Source: Burkholderiales bacterium (GTDB lineage Bacteria > Pseudomonadota > Gammaproteobacteria > Burkholderiales > Burkholderiaceae_E). Taken from it: a DNA stretch of 64,000 bases. The stretch spans positions 1-64,000 of the forward strand of contig QEVL01000003.1 in assembly GCA_003577305.1 (NCBI GenBank). Reading direction: 5' to 3'. The notes beneath the pieces were generated by a model. That model searched no databases, was not told the DNA's origin, and saw only the letters and a list, made by a program, of their open reading frames with translations. Both the position numbers and the translations under genes were made by a program. Shown here one piece after another: positions 18,551 through 27,947 of this stretch (its first letter is position 1; every line of letters begins with the position of its first letter).

Positions 18551-19482
18551 GCAGCGTCGCCGCCCCGGCGCCGCAGGCCGACGCGAAGCGGCGCCCGAAC
18601 TGGCTCGACGACGAACTGTGGCTCGGGCGCCTGCTGATCGCACCCGCCGTCGTCTACATCGTCGCGCTGGTGGGGTTCCCGTTCGTGCTCGCGGTCGCCT
18701 ACAGCCTGAGCGACGCGACCGTCGGCAGCACCTCGCTGGACTTCGTCGGCCTGCGCAACTTCGCAGCCATCGTGGACGACCCGACCTTCTGGGGTTCGCT
18801 GCGCAACGCGGTGGTCTTCACGCTGGTTTCGCAGGCGTTGGTGGTGGTGCTGGGCAAGGTGCTGGCGATGGCGCTGTACCGCGACTTCCGCGGCAAGTGG
18901 CTGGTGCGGCTGCTGATCCTGCTGCCGTGGGTGGCGCCGATCTCGCTGGGCAGCATCGGCTGGCTGTGGATCTTCGACCCGGTCTACAGCATCATCAACT
19001 GGAGCGCGCGCGCGCTGGGCCTCTTCGGCCCGAACACCTGGCCGATATGGCTCGGCCAGCCCGACCTGGCGATGGCCTCGATCGTCATGGTCGACGTCTG
19101 GCGGCTGCTGCCGCTGGCCACCGTGATCATCCTGGCCGGTCTCTCGGCGATTCCCCAGGACATCCACGATGCGGCGCAGGTCGACGGCGCGGGCTTCTGG
19201 CGACGCCTGTTCATGATCAACCTTCCGCTGGTGATGCCGATCATGCTGGTGGCGCTGCTGTTCGGCATCGTGTTCACCTTCACCGACCTGATCGTCATCT
19301 ACGTGCTCACGCGCGGCGGCCCGTTCGACAGCACGCAGGTGATCGCCAGCTATGCGTTCTTCACCGGCATCGAGGGCGGCGACCTGGCCGGCGGCGCCGC
19401 CATCTCGCTGTTCCTGTTCCCGGTGCTGGTGGCGGTGGCGATCCTCTTCCTCACGGTGGCGCGGCGCGCCGAAGTCGCATGA
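18547..19482 (+). CDS. ABC transporter permease (MalF/UgpA-like)
   Basis: The 311-residue inner-membrane permease has six hydrophobic segments, the first at about residues 29-50. The EAA-type cytoplasmic loop DIHDAAQVDGAGFWRRLFMINLP is near 215-237 and contacts the ATPase. It starts with an ATGA overlap on the ATPase gene and ends with another on the second permease gene, so the four importer genes form one operon. Confidence 0.93.
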   Translation: MSSVAAPAPQADAKRRPNWLDDELWLGRLLIAPAVVYIVALVGFPFVLAVAYSLSDATVGSTSLDFVGLRNFAAIVDDPTFWGSLRNAVVFTLVSQALVVVLGKVLAMALYRDFRGKWLVRLLILLPWVAPISLGSIGWLWIFDPVYSIINWSARALGLFGPNTWPIWLGQPDLAMASIVMVDVWRLLPLATVIILAGLSAIPQDIHDAAQVDGAGFWRRLFMINLPLVMPIMLVALLFGIVFTFTDLIVIYVLTRGGPFDSTQVIASYAFFTGIEGGDLAGGAAISLFLFPVLVAVAILFLTVARRAEVA

Positions 19483-20336
19483 ACGCGCCGCTTGCATTCC
19501 GGGCCAGGCGTGGGGCGGCGCGCTTCGGGCACGTGCTGGTCCTGGCGGCGTTCGCGGCGTTCCTCGCGTTTCCGTTCTACTGGATGGTGCTCACAACCTT
19601 CAAGGAGACGAAGGACCTGATCGACGTGCACCACAACCCGTTCGTGTTCAACCTGCCGCCGACGCTGGAGAACCTGCGCATCCTGTTCGAGGACACGCTC
19701 TTCGGGACCTGGATCGTCAACACCCTCGAAGTCGGCGTGCTGGTGACGATCATCACGCTGGCGCTCGCGGTGCCCGCCGGCTACGCGCTGGCGCGCCTGA
19801 CCGGCCGCTGGAGCCAGCGCCTGGCAATTGGCATCTTCCTCACCTACCTGATTCCGCCCACGATCCTGTTCATCCCGTTCTCGCGCATCGTCGGCGACCT
19901 GGGCCTGCAGGACTCGCTATGGTCGCTGGTCCTGGTCTACCCGAGCTTCACCGTGCCGTTCTGCACCTGGCTGATGATGGGCTTCTTCAAGTCGATTCCG
20001 CGCGACATCGAGGAGGCGGCGATGATCGACGGGCTGTCGAGGTTCCGCGCCTTCGTGAAGGTCGTCGTGCCGGTGTCCTCGGCGGGCATCCTCACGGTGG
20101 TGATCTTCACGCTCACGCTGGTGATGCAGGAGTTCGTCTACGCACTCACCTTCATCACCACGTCGTCGCACTACACGGTTAGCGTCGGCGTGCCGACGTT
20201 CCTGGTACGCGGCGACGTCTACTTCTGGGGCTCGCTGATGGGCGCCTGCCTGATCGTGAGCATTCCGGTGGCGGTGCTCTACAACCTCTTCGTCGACCGG
20301 TTCGTCGCCGGCTTCACCGTGGGGGCGGTGAAGTAG
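19479..20336 (+). CDS. ABC transporter permease (MalG/UgpE-like)
   Basis: The 285-residue permease, second of the pair, has a first membrane segment at about residues 16-38, the family feature FYWMVLTTFKETKDL, and the EAA loop DIEEAAMIDGLSRFRAFVKVVVP near 180-202. ATG 19479 overlaps the preceding stop by four bases. It is the last gene of the importer operon and runs convergently toward pgk, with 35 bp between the two stop codons and no obvious terminator hairpin. Confidence 0.93.
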   Translation: MNAPLAFRARRGAARFGHVLVLAAFAAFLAFPFYWMVLTTFKETKDLIDVHHNPFVFNLPPTLENLRILFEDTLFGTWIVNTLEVGVLVTIITLALAVPAGYALARLTGRWSQRLAIGIFLTYLIPPTILFIPFSRIVGDLGLQDSLWSLVLVYPSFTVPFCTWLMMGFFKSIPRDIEEAAMIDGLSRFRAFVKVVVPVSSAGILTVVIFTLTLVMQEFVYALTFITTSSHYTVSVGVPTFLVRGDVYFWGSLMGACLIVSIPVAVLYNLFVDRFVAGFTVGAVK

Positions 20337-20371
20337 CGCACTCGTGCCGGTTCACGCGCGCTCGCGAAGGC

Positions 20372-21550
20372 TCACGCCCGCTCGGCCAGCGCCGCCACTG
20401 CCGGCAGCGTCTTGCCCTCGAGGAACTCGAGGAACGCGCCCCCGCCGGTGGAGATGTAGCCGACGCGGTCGGTGATGCCGAACTTCGCGATCGCCGCCAG
20501 CGTGTCGCCGCCGCCGGCTATCGAGAAAGCGGGCGACTCGGCGATCGCCTGCGCTATCGCGCGGGTGCCGCCGGCGAAGGCGTCGAATTCGAACACGCCC
20601 ACCGGCCCGTTCCAGACGATGGTGCCGGCCTGCTTCAGTCGCGCGGCGAGCGCCTGCGCCGTCTTCGGGCCGATGTCGAGGATCAGGTCGTCGTCGGCCA
20701 CTTCGGTGGCCGCCTTCGCAGTCGCGGCCGCCGCGGCCGAGAAGTCCTTCGCGCAGACGACATCGACCGGAATCGGCACCTGCGCGCCGCGCGCGGCCAT
20801 CAGCTCGATGATCGCCTTGGCCTCGCCGGCGAGCTCGCGCTCGGCCAGCGACTTGCCGATCGGCAGGCCCGCTGCCAGCATGAAGGTATTGGCGATGCCG
20901 CCGCCGACGATCAGCTGGTCGACCTTCTTCGCCAGCGACTCCAGGATCGTGAGCTTGGTCGACACCTTCGAGCCCGCCACGATCGCCACCAGCGGGCGCT
21001 TCGGGTCGCCCAGCGCCTTGCCGAGCGCATCGAGTTCGGCTGCCAGCAGCGGGCCCGCACAGGCGACCGGCGCAAAGCGCGCGATGCCGTGCGTGGTCGC
21101 CTCGGCGCGATGCGCGGTGCCGAACGCGTCGTTCACGTAGACGTCGCACAGCGCCGCCATCTTGCGCGACAGCGACTCGTCGTTCTTTTTCTCGCCCGGA
21201 TTGACCCGGCAGTTCTCGAGCAGCACCACCTCGCCGGGCGCGACCTCGAAGCCGCCGTCGACCCAGTCGGCGACGAGTCGCACCGGACGCCCGAGCAACT
21301 CGCCGAGCCGCGCGGCGATCGGCGCGAGCGAATCGGCCGGTTCGAGCCTTCCTTCGGTCGGGCGTCCCAGGTGCGAGGTGACCATCACCGCCGCGCCCGC
21401 CTGCAGGCAGTGCTCGATCGCCGGCAGCGAGGCACGGATGCGCGTGTCGTCGGTGACCGCCCCGGCGTCGTCCTGCGGCACGTTCAGGTCGGCGCGAATG
21501 AACACGCGCTTGCCGCGCAGGTCGAGATCGGTCATGCGTCGGAACTGCAT
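20372..21550 (-). CDS. pgk: Phosphoglycerate kinase
   Basis: This 392-residue glycolytic/Calvin-cycle kinase transfers phosphate between 1,3-bisphosphoglycerate and ADP. Family segments are [11 protein letters not shown] near 18, [10 protein letters not shown] near 60, [13 protein letters not shown] near 115, [12 protein letters not shown] near 200, [10 protein letters not shown] near 320 and GGGDTLAAI near 355. ATG 21550 is preceded by GGAGGTACCG. It is downstream of gap and tkt on the same strand. Confidence 0.96.
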   Translation of the reverse strand: MQFRRMTDLDLRGKRVFIRADLNVPQDDAGAVTDDTRIRASLPAIEHCLQAGAAVMVTSHLGRPTEGRLEPADSLAPIAARLGELLGRPVRLVADWVDGGFEVAPGEVVLLENCRVNPGEKKNDESLSRKMAALCDVYVNDAFGTAHRAEATTHGIARFAPVACAGPLLAAELDALGKALGDPKRPLVAIVAGSKVSTKLTILESLAKKVDQLIVGGGIANTFMLAAGLPIGKSLAERELAGEAKAIIELMAARGAQVPIPVDVVCAKDFSAAAAATAKAATEVADDDLILDIGPKTAQALAARLKQAGTIVWNGPVGVFEFDAFAGGTRAIAQAIAESPAFSIAGGGDTLAAIAKFGITDRVGYISTGGGAFLEFLEGKTLPAVAALAERA

Positions 21551-21680
21551 CGGTACCTCCGGGCTCGTTCGGCCGCCGGTCGGCGCAACTGCGCCCCCGG
21601 CGGCGGCGGGCAGGCGGGCGCTCATCGGGGGGCGGCGTCGCGCTGTTGCGGGCGCGCGCGACCGCACGCCCGGAGCGCGT

Positions 21681-22691
<1,011 letters not shown>

Positions 22692-22730
22692 GGCTTGGTT
22701 TCCGTGGTGTTGAACGTGATGGGTTCGCCC

Positions 22731-24833
22731 TCAGCGCCGCGTGGCGCGCCGGCGCAAGGCCTCGCGCACCGTGTCGGCGACGTTCTCGGCGGTGAATCCG
22801 AACAGGTTGGCGAGCACGCCTGCCGGCGCGGATTCACCGAAGGTGTCGAGGCCCACGACTGCGTCGCAGCCGTATTTCCACCATCCGTCGGTAACTCCCG
22901 CTTCGACCGCGATGCGCGGCAGGTGATCGGGCAGGACGTAGCTGCGGTACGAGGGCTCCTGGCGATCGAACACGGTCGTCGAGGGCATCGAGACGACGCG
23001 CACCGCGATGCCGTCGGCGGCAAGCAGTTGGCGCGCCGCGAGCGCGAGCGCGACCTCGGAACCGGTGGCGACGATCACCGCGCGGGCTTCCTCGGCATCG
23101 CGCAGCACGTAGGCGCCGCGGGCGATCGCGTCGACCTGGCGCGCCGAGCGCGTGACGAACGGCACCGCCTGGCGCGAGAACAGCAGCGCGCTCGGCCCGT
23201 CGCGCCGTGCGATCGCGGCGCCCCAGGCCATCGCCGACTCGATCGGGTCGCAGGGACGCCAGACGTCGAGCCGCGGAATCAGCCGCAGCGAGGCCGCGTG
23301 CTCCACGGGCTGGTGCGTCGGGCCGTCTTCTCCGAGACCGATCGAGTCGTGCGTGAAGACGAAGATCACGCGCTGCTTCATCAGCGCCGCCATGCGCACC
23401 GCGTTGCGCGCATAGTCGGAGAAAACGAGGAAGGTGCCGCCGTACGGCACGAAGCCGCCGTGCAGCGCCAGGCCGTTCAGGATCGCGCTCATGCCGAACT
23501 CGCGCACGCCGAAGTTGACGTGGCGACCCGGCACGAACGAGTCGTCGGCGCGCAGTGCGCCCGCCCCCTTGAAGTCGGTGAGGTTGCTGCCGGTGAGGTC
23601 GGCCGAGCCGCCGATCAGCTCCGGCAGCGCCGGACCGAAGTGGTTCAGCGCATTCTGCGAAGCCTTGCGGGTGGCGATCGCCTCGGCGCGCGCAGTGGCC
23701 TCGTCGATCGCGGCGTCGAGCGCCTCGTCGTAGGCAGCGGGAAGATCGCCGCGCATCCGCCGGTCGAACTCGTGCGCCTCGGCCGGGTAGCGCTCGCTGT
23801 AGCGCTCGAACATCGCGCGCCAGGACGACTCGGCGCGCGCGCCGCTGTCGCGCGCGTCCCAGGCCGCGCGCACCTCGGGCGGGATCTCGAACGGGGGATA
23901 CGGCCAGTCGATCGCTGCGCGGGTGGCCGCGATCTCGTCCTTGCCGAGCGGCTCGCCGTGCGCCTTCGCGGTGTTGACGCGGCCGGGCGAGCCCTTGCCG
24001 ATCATCGTGCGGCACTGGATCAGCGTGGGCGCGAACACGCCGTCGCGGCCGCGCTCGCCCCACTCGCGCGCGAGCGCGATCGCGCGGTCGAGGGCTGCCA
24101 CGTCGTACCCGTCGATGTCGGGGATCACGTGCCAGCCGTAGGCCTCGAAGCGGCGCACGGTGTCGTCGCGGAACCAGTGCTCGACCCGCCCGTCGATCGA
24201 GATGCCGTTGTCGTCGTAGAAGACCACCAGCCTGGACAGCTTCAGCGTTCCGGCCAGCGAGCAGGCCTCGTGCGAGATGCCCTCCATCAGGCAGCCGTCG
24301 CCGGCGAATACCCAGGTGAAGTGGTCGATCACCGGGAAGCCGTCGCGGTTGAAGCGCGCGGCCAGCAGCCGCTCGGCCAGCGCCATGCCCACCGCGTTGG
24401 CCAGGCCCTGTCCGAGCGGACCGGTGGTCGTCTCGACGCCAGGCGTGACGCCGACTTCCGGATGCCCCGGCGTCATCGAGTGCAACTGGCGGAAGTTGCG
24501 CAACTCGTCGATCGGCAGTGCGTAGCCGGTGAGGTGCAGCACCGAGTACAGCAGCATCGAGCCATGGCCGTTGGACAGCACGAAGCGGTCGCGGTCGGGC
24601 CAGTGCGGATTGGCGGGATTGTGCTTCAGGTGCCGCGACCACAATGCGAGCGCGATCTCGGCCATGCCCATCGGCATTCCCGGATGACCCGAGTTGGCCT
24701 GCTGCACCGCGTCCATCGACAGCGCGCGGATCGCATCGGCCATCTTCTTCAGGGTCGCCGGCGCCGGCAGCGGCGCCCCGGCAGGAACGCCGCTCGCGGC
24801 GGGTTGTGCGCTATGTCCCAGGAGAGCCTCCAT
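22731..24833 (-). CDS. tkt: Transketolase
   Basis: The 700-residue thiamine-diphosphate enzyme transfers two-carbon ketol units in the pentose-phosphate or Calvin pathway. Visible features are [15 protein letters not shown] near residue 47, the ThDP/Mg motif [13 protein letters not shown] near 178, SIDGRVEHW near 210, GSADLTGSN near 410 and the [22 protein letters not shown] segment near 490. There are about 27 extra Ala/Pro-rich residues before the family core, so translation could instead begin at an internal Met near residue 31. Its start is 138 bp from the divergent speDE promoter. Confidence 0.95.
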   Translation of the reverse strand: MEALLGHSAQPAASGVPAGAPLPAPATLKKMADAIRALSMDAVQQANSGHPGMPMGMAEIALALWSRHLKHNPANPHWPDRDRFVLSNGHGSMLLYSVLHLTGYALPIDELRNFRQLHSMTPGHPEVGVTPGVETTTGPLGQGLANAVGMALAERLLAARFNRDGFPVIDHFTWVFAGDGCLMEGISHEACSLAGTLKLSRLVVFYDDNGISIDGRVEHWFRDDTVRRFEAYGWHVIPDIDGYDVAALDRAIALAREWGERGRDGVFAPTLIQCRTMIGKGSPGRVNTAKAHGEPLGKDEIAATRAAIDWPYPPFEIPPEVRAAWDARDSGARAESSWRAMFERYSERYPAEAHEFDRRMRGDLPAAYDEALDAAIDEATARAEAIATRKASQNALNHFGPALPELIGGSADLTGSNLTDFKGAGALRADDSFVPGRHVNFGVREFGMSAILNGLALHGGFVPYGGTFLVFSDYARNAVRMAALMKQRVIFVFTHDSIGLGEDGPTHQPVEHAASLRLIPRLDVWRPCDPIESAMAWGAAIARRDGPSALLFSRQAVPFVTRSARQVDAIARGAYVLRDAEEARAVIVATGSEVALALAARQLLAADGIAVRVVSMPSTTVFDRQEPSYRSYVLPDHLPRIAVEAGVTDGWWKYGCDAVVGLDTFGESAPAGVLANLFGFTAENVADTVREALRRRATRR

Positions 24834-24970
24834 CGCGGTCCTCGCAGCACGGGTGCAGGTCGGCGCTCCGGCCCCGGCACGCCCGACGGCGCCTGCCCGG
24901 CGTCGCCGGGCAGGCGCCCCATTCTAGCAAACCGCCACAAATCGGCTGGCATCACGACCCGCAATCCCGT

Positions 24971-24976
24971 TATAAT
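24971..24976 (+). promoter_or_regulatory. Consensus -10 box upstream of the speDE leader
   Basis: A perfect TATAAT lies at 24971-24976. No -35 close to TTGACA is at ideal spacing; CTGGCA at 24946-24951 is the nearest, with a long 19-bp spacer. A start near 24983 would give a leader of about 250 nt before the speDE ATG. Confidence 0.6.
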
Positions 24977-24982
24977 AGCCGG

Positions 24983-25235
24983 CTCTTTTCGCGAGGTTGC
25001 TTCACCGCCTCGCGGCTTTCCACTGATCTGGATCCCCCCGAATCAAGACCAAGGGGATGCTCAGGAACTGGTTGAACAGCCTGGCGCGAGCCGGGCTGAA
25101 CCGATCGGGCCCGGAGGGTGCGCGGCATGGCGCTCCCGGGCACTTGGGGTCTTCAATCCAGGATTCGCACCCGTCAAGGCGCGAATCCGCAGAATGGTCC
25201 ACGCCGGCGACGGGAAGGGACTGGGTTGGAACGGA
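24983..25235 (+). promoter_or_regulatory. Long structured 5' leader of the speD-speE gene
   Basis: About 250 nt without a convincing gene carry at least five successive stem-loops: 24990-24996/25008-25014 (7 bp), 25032-25037/25053-25058 (6 bp), 25070-25102, 25109-25114/25136-25141 (6 bp), and a perfect 8-bp stem 25161-25168/25181-25188 with a 12-nt loop. The 25070-25102 hairpin has 12 pairs with a bulge and a GCGA tetraloop. No T-run follows any stem. This is consistent with a cis-regulatory RNA for polyamine or S-adenosylmethionine control, but I do not recognise a named family. A reading frame opening at ATG 25057 could be a leader peptide but has no spaced ribosome-binding site. Confidence 0.5.
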
Positions 25236-26528
25236 ATGCAGGGACTGCACCTCACCGCTGATCTTTACGGTTGCCAGTGCGACGGCGCACTGCTCACTGA
25301 CGCCTCGAGACTCGAACGGCTGTGCCGCGACGCGGTCGACGCGGCCGGGCTCACCGTGGTCGACGAGAAGTTCTTCACTTTCCCCGACTACCAGGGCGAA
25401 CCGGGCGGCGTCACCGGCGCCGTGCTGCTGGCCGAGTCGCATCTGGCGATCCACACCTGGCCCGAGCGCGCCGGCGTGACGCTCGACGTCTACGTCTGCA
25501 ACTTCTCCACCGACAACTCGTCCAAGGCCGAGAAGCTGCTCGACGACCTGATCGTCGCGTTCTCGCCGCGCCAGCAGGGCACCAACCGCATTCTTCGCGG
25601 ATCGGAAGACCCGGTCTCGCAGTCGGGCGAGCTGCTGCTCGAATGGCTCAACGACGACAGCGCGTTCGGCTTTCGCGCCGCGCGCCGCATCGAGACGGTG
25701 CGCACTCCCTACCAGACGCTCGAAGTGTTCGAGACGCCGCAGTGGGGCCGCCTGTTCCGCCTCGACGGCTGCTACATGACTTCCGAGCGTGACGAGTTCT
25801 TCTACCACGAGGCGATCACGCACTCGGCAGCGATCGCGCATCCGCGACCGGTGTCGGCGCTGGTCATCGGAGGCGGCGACGGAGGCTCGAGCGAGGAACT
25901 GCTCAAGCACCCGTCGATCGAGCGCGTGGTGATGGCCGAACTCGACGCCGAGGTGGTGCGCGTCGCACGCGAGCACCTGCAGTCGGTGCATCGTGGCGTG
26001 TTCGACGACCCACGGATGGACCTGCGCATCGGCGACGGCTGGACGCTGGTCGAAGCAATGGCCGCCGCCGGCGAGCGCTTCGACCTGGTCGTTCTCGACC
26101 TCACCGATCCCGACACGCCCGCGCACCGCCTGTACACGCCCGAGTTCTTCCGGATGCTCGATCGGGTGATGAATCCCGGCGCGGCAGTCACGCTGCACAT
26201 CGGATCGCCCGTATTCCGCCCCGACCTGGTTCGCAAGCTTCTTGCCGCGGTGTCGTCGGTCTTCGCAATCGTGCGCCCGCTCGGCCTGTACGTGCCTCTC
26301 TACGGCGCCTACTGGGGCATGTGCTGCGCCTCGCAGACGCTCGACCCCGTGGCGATCGATGCCCAGACGGCCCAGCGGCGCATCGACGAACGCGGCATTT
26401 CCGGCCTGCGCTACTACAACGGCGACATCCACGGGGCGCTGTTCGCATTGCCCAACTTCTACCGCGAGCTCGTGCCCGGCGCGAGCCGCGAGCGCGCGCC
26501 GCGGCCCCTGGCACACGCGGAACGCTGA
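25236..26528 (+). CDS. speDE: Fused S-adenosylmethionine decarboxylase / spermidine synthase (SpeD-SpeE)
   Basis: The 430-residue protein joins two enzymes normally encoded separately. Residues 1 to about 120 are a prokaryotic AdoMet decarboxylase: HLTADLYGCQ near 5-14 and the self-cleavage motif AESHLAIHTWPE near 66-77, where cleavage before Ser68 would yield the pyruvoyl cofactor. From about 135 onward is a spermidine synthase: YQTLEVFETP, DGCYMTSERDEFFYHE, the AdoMet-binding GGGDGGSSEE near 225, and DLTDPDTPAHRLYTPEFF with the catalytic acid near 290. The fusion would decarboxylate AdoMet and transfer its aminopropyl group to putrescine or another diamine. ATG 25236 is used; an in-frame ATG at 25194 would add 14 residues. 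rsmE follows by 29 bp. Confidence 0.92.
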   Translation: MQGLHLTADLYGCQCDGALLTDASRLERLCRDAVDAAGLTVVDEKFFTFPDYQGEPGGVTGAVLLAESHLAIHTWPERAGVTLDVYVCNFSTDNSSKAEKLLDDLIVAFSPRQQGTNRILRGSEDPVSQSGELLLEWLNDDSAFGFRAARRIETVRTPYQTLEVFETPQWGRLFRLDGCYMTSERDEFFYHEAITHSAAIAHPRPVSALVIGGGDGGSSEELLKHPSIERVVMAELDAEVVRVAREHLQSVHRGVFDDPRMDLRIGDGWTLVEAMAAAGERFDLVVLDLTDPDTPAHRLYTPEFFRMLDRVMNPGAAVTLHIGSPVFRPDLVRKLLAAVSSVFAIVRPLGLYVPLYGAYWGMCCASQTLDPVAIDAQTAQRRIDERGISGLRYYNGDIHGALFALPNFYRELVPGASRERAPRPLAHAER

Positions 26529-26557
26529 GGCGCGCGCCCACGACCGTCGCCCGCCGC

Positions 26558-27307
26558 ATGCGTCCGCGTATCCTGATTGCCGCGACGCAGCCCGATCCGT
26601 CCGGCGAGCCGGCGATCTGCACGCTCGACACCCGGCAATCGCATCACCTGGTGCGCGTGCTGCGACTGACCGCGGGCGCCCCTGTCGAGTGCTTCGACGG
26701 GGCGGGGGCGCGCTTCGACGCGCGCATCGAGCGCGCCGACCCGAAGGCCTGCACGCTGCGGCTGCTCGGCCCGATCGCGGCCTGCGCCGAGAGCCCGCTG
26801 GCGATCACGCTCGTGCAGTGCATCAGCGCAGCCGAACGCATGGACTGGACCATCGAGAAGGCGGTCGAACTCGGCGCACATGCGATCCAGCCGGTGATCT
26901 CGGCGCGCACGCAGGCGCGGCTCGACGCGCAACGGCTGGCGCGGCGCCACGCGCACTGGGCGCGCATCGTGGAGGCAGCGTGCATGCAGTGCGGTCGCGA
27001 TCGCATGCCCGAGCTGTGGCTGCCGGTCGGGTTCGGGCACTGGCTGGGTGCGGTCGACCGGGGCGCAGCGCGCACGCGCATCGTGCTCGATCCGCGGGGC
27101 ACGGCGCGGCTCGGCGCGCTTCGTCCCGACCCCGCGCGGCCGCTCGACCTGCTGGTGGGGCCCGAAGGAGGGTTCGACGCGGCCGAACTCGAGGCGGCAC
27201 GCGCAGCCGGCTTCCTGGGAGTGCGGCTCGGGCCGCGGGTGCTGCGCACCGAAACCGCGGGCCTGGCCGCGATCGCCGCGCTGCAGGCGATCGCCGGGGA
27301 TTTCTGA
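26558..27307 (+). CDS. rsmE: 16S rRNA (uracil-1498-N3)-methyltransferase
   Basis: The 249-residue SPOUT-class methyltransferase modifies U1498 in the decoding region of 16S rRNA. It has an N-terminal PUA-like domain (HHLVRVLRLTAGAPVECFDG) and a C-terminal knotted AdoMet domain with LVQCISAAERMDWTIEKAVELG, LLVGPEGGFDAAELEAA near residue 205 and LGPRVLRTETAGLAAIAAL near the end. It lies 29 bp downstream of speDE and is probably co-transcribed with it. Confidence 0.94.
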   Translation: MRPRILIAATQPDPSGEPAICTLDTRQSHHLVRVLRLTAGAPVECFDGAGARFDARIERADPKACTLRLLGPIAACAESPLAITLVQCISAAERMDWTIEKAVELGAHAIQPVISARTQARLDAQRLARRHAHWARIVEAACMQCGRDRMPELWLPVGFGHWLGAVDRGAARTRIVLDPRGTARLGALRPDPARPLDLLVGPEGGFDAAELEAARAAGFLGVRLGPRVLRTETAGLAAIAALQAIAGDF

Positions 27308-27335
27308 CCCGCGCTGACCCGCGCGCCTCTGCGCG

Positions 27336-27758
27336 CTAAGCGCTGGCGCTGCCCGCGGCACGCACCGAGTAGAACACGCGAAACGCGGTCTCGCGGTCGA
27401 AGAAGAAGTCCGCGGCATCGCGGAACACGTCGAGCAGCCGATCGCGCTGCTCGCGGCCGAACTGCGCCGTGTCGGGCAGGTTCTCCAGGATCACGAGAAA
27501 CCCCGGCTGGTCCGCGTCGCCGGGCGGTTTCAAGTCGGTGACGCAGTCGTACAGCGCCCCGAAACCGTCGCCTGAGTGCGACGGCAGCGAGAATGCGCCC
27601 GCGATCGTCGCGAGAACCCCGTTCGTGTCGGTGGCATGCCCCAGGTCGGCACGCAGCAAACGCTGGTCGGCCTGGCGAGCCGCGCGCCCGAGCGCATCGA
27701 GGTCGTAGGCGGCCAGCGGCAACACGGCGTGCGGCGGGATGTTGCTCAGCGTGCCCAT
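27336..27758 (-). CDS. Barstar-like ribonuclease inhibitor family protein
   Basis: The 140-residue protein is barstar-like in its C-terminal two thirds: LLRADLGHATDTNGVLATIAGAF, DGFGALYDCVTDL near 70-82 and GFLVILENLPDTAQF. Barstar binds and inhibits barnase-type RNases. No barnase-like partner is encoded next to it: the space between this gene and the DUF1631 gene is about 190 bp and shows no RNase frame. ATG 27758 follows AGGGGATGCA. It is convergent with rsmE. It may inhibit an RNase encoded elsewhere or have another role. Confidence 0.8.
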   Translation of the reverse strand: MGTLSNIPPHAVLPLAAYDLDALGRAARQADQRLLRADLGHATDTNGVLATIAGAFSLPSHSGDGFGALYDCVTDLKPPGDADQPGFLVILENLPDTAQFGREQRDRLLDVFRDAADFFFDRETAFRVFYSVRAAGSASA

Positions 27759-27947
27759 TGCATCCCCTGATGCGTCGGAAGCTGCCGTAGCGGGCATCGG
27801 GTATCGACACCACGCACCCGGTGCGGCAGCCGCTGCGAAGCGCGGGGCCGCCGGCGACGATTCACCCGGCCTATGCTAAAGGAGAACGGCGACGCTGCAA
27901 ACGCATCGCCTGCGACGCGGCCCGGGCGCGCGCAGGCACCCGCAAGT

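Noticed and set aside
27759..27947. A missing barnase partner next to barstar
   Set aside because: The space is under 200 bp and no frame on either strand resembles an RNase; it is adequately explained as promoter and 3' sequence.
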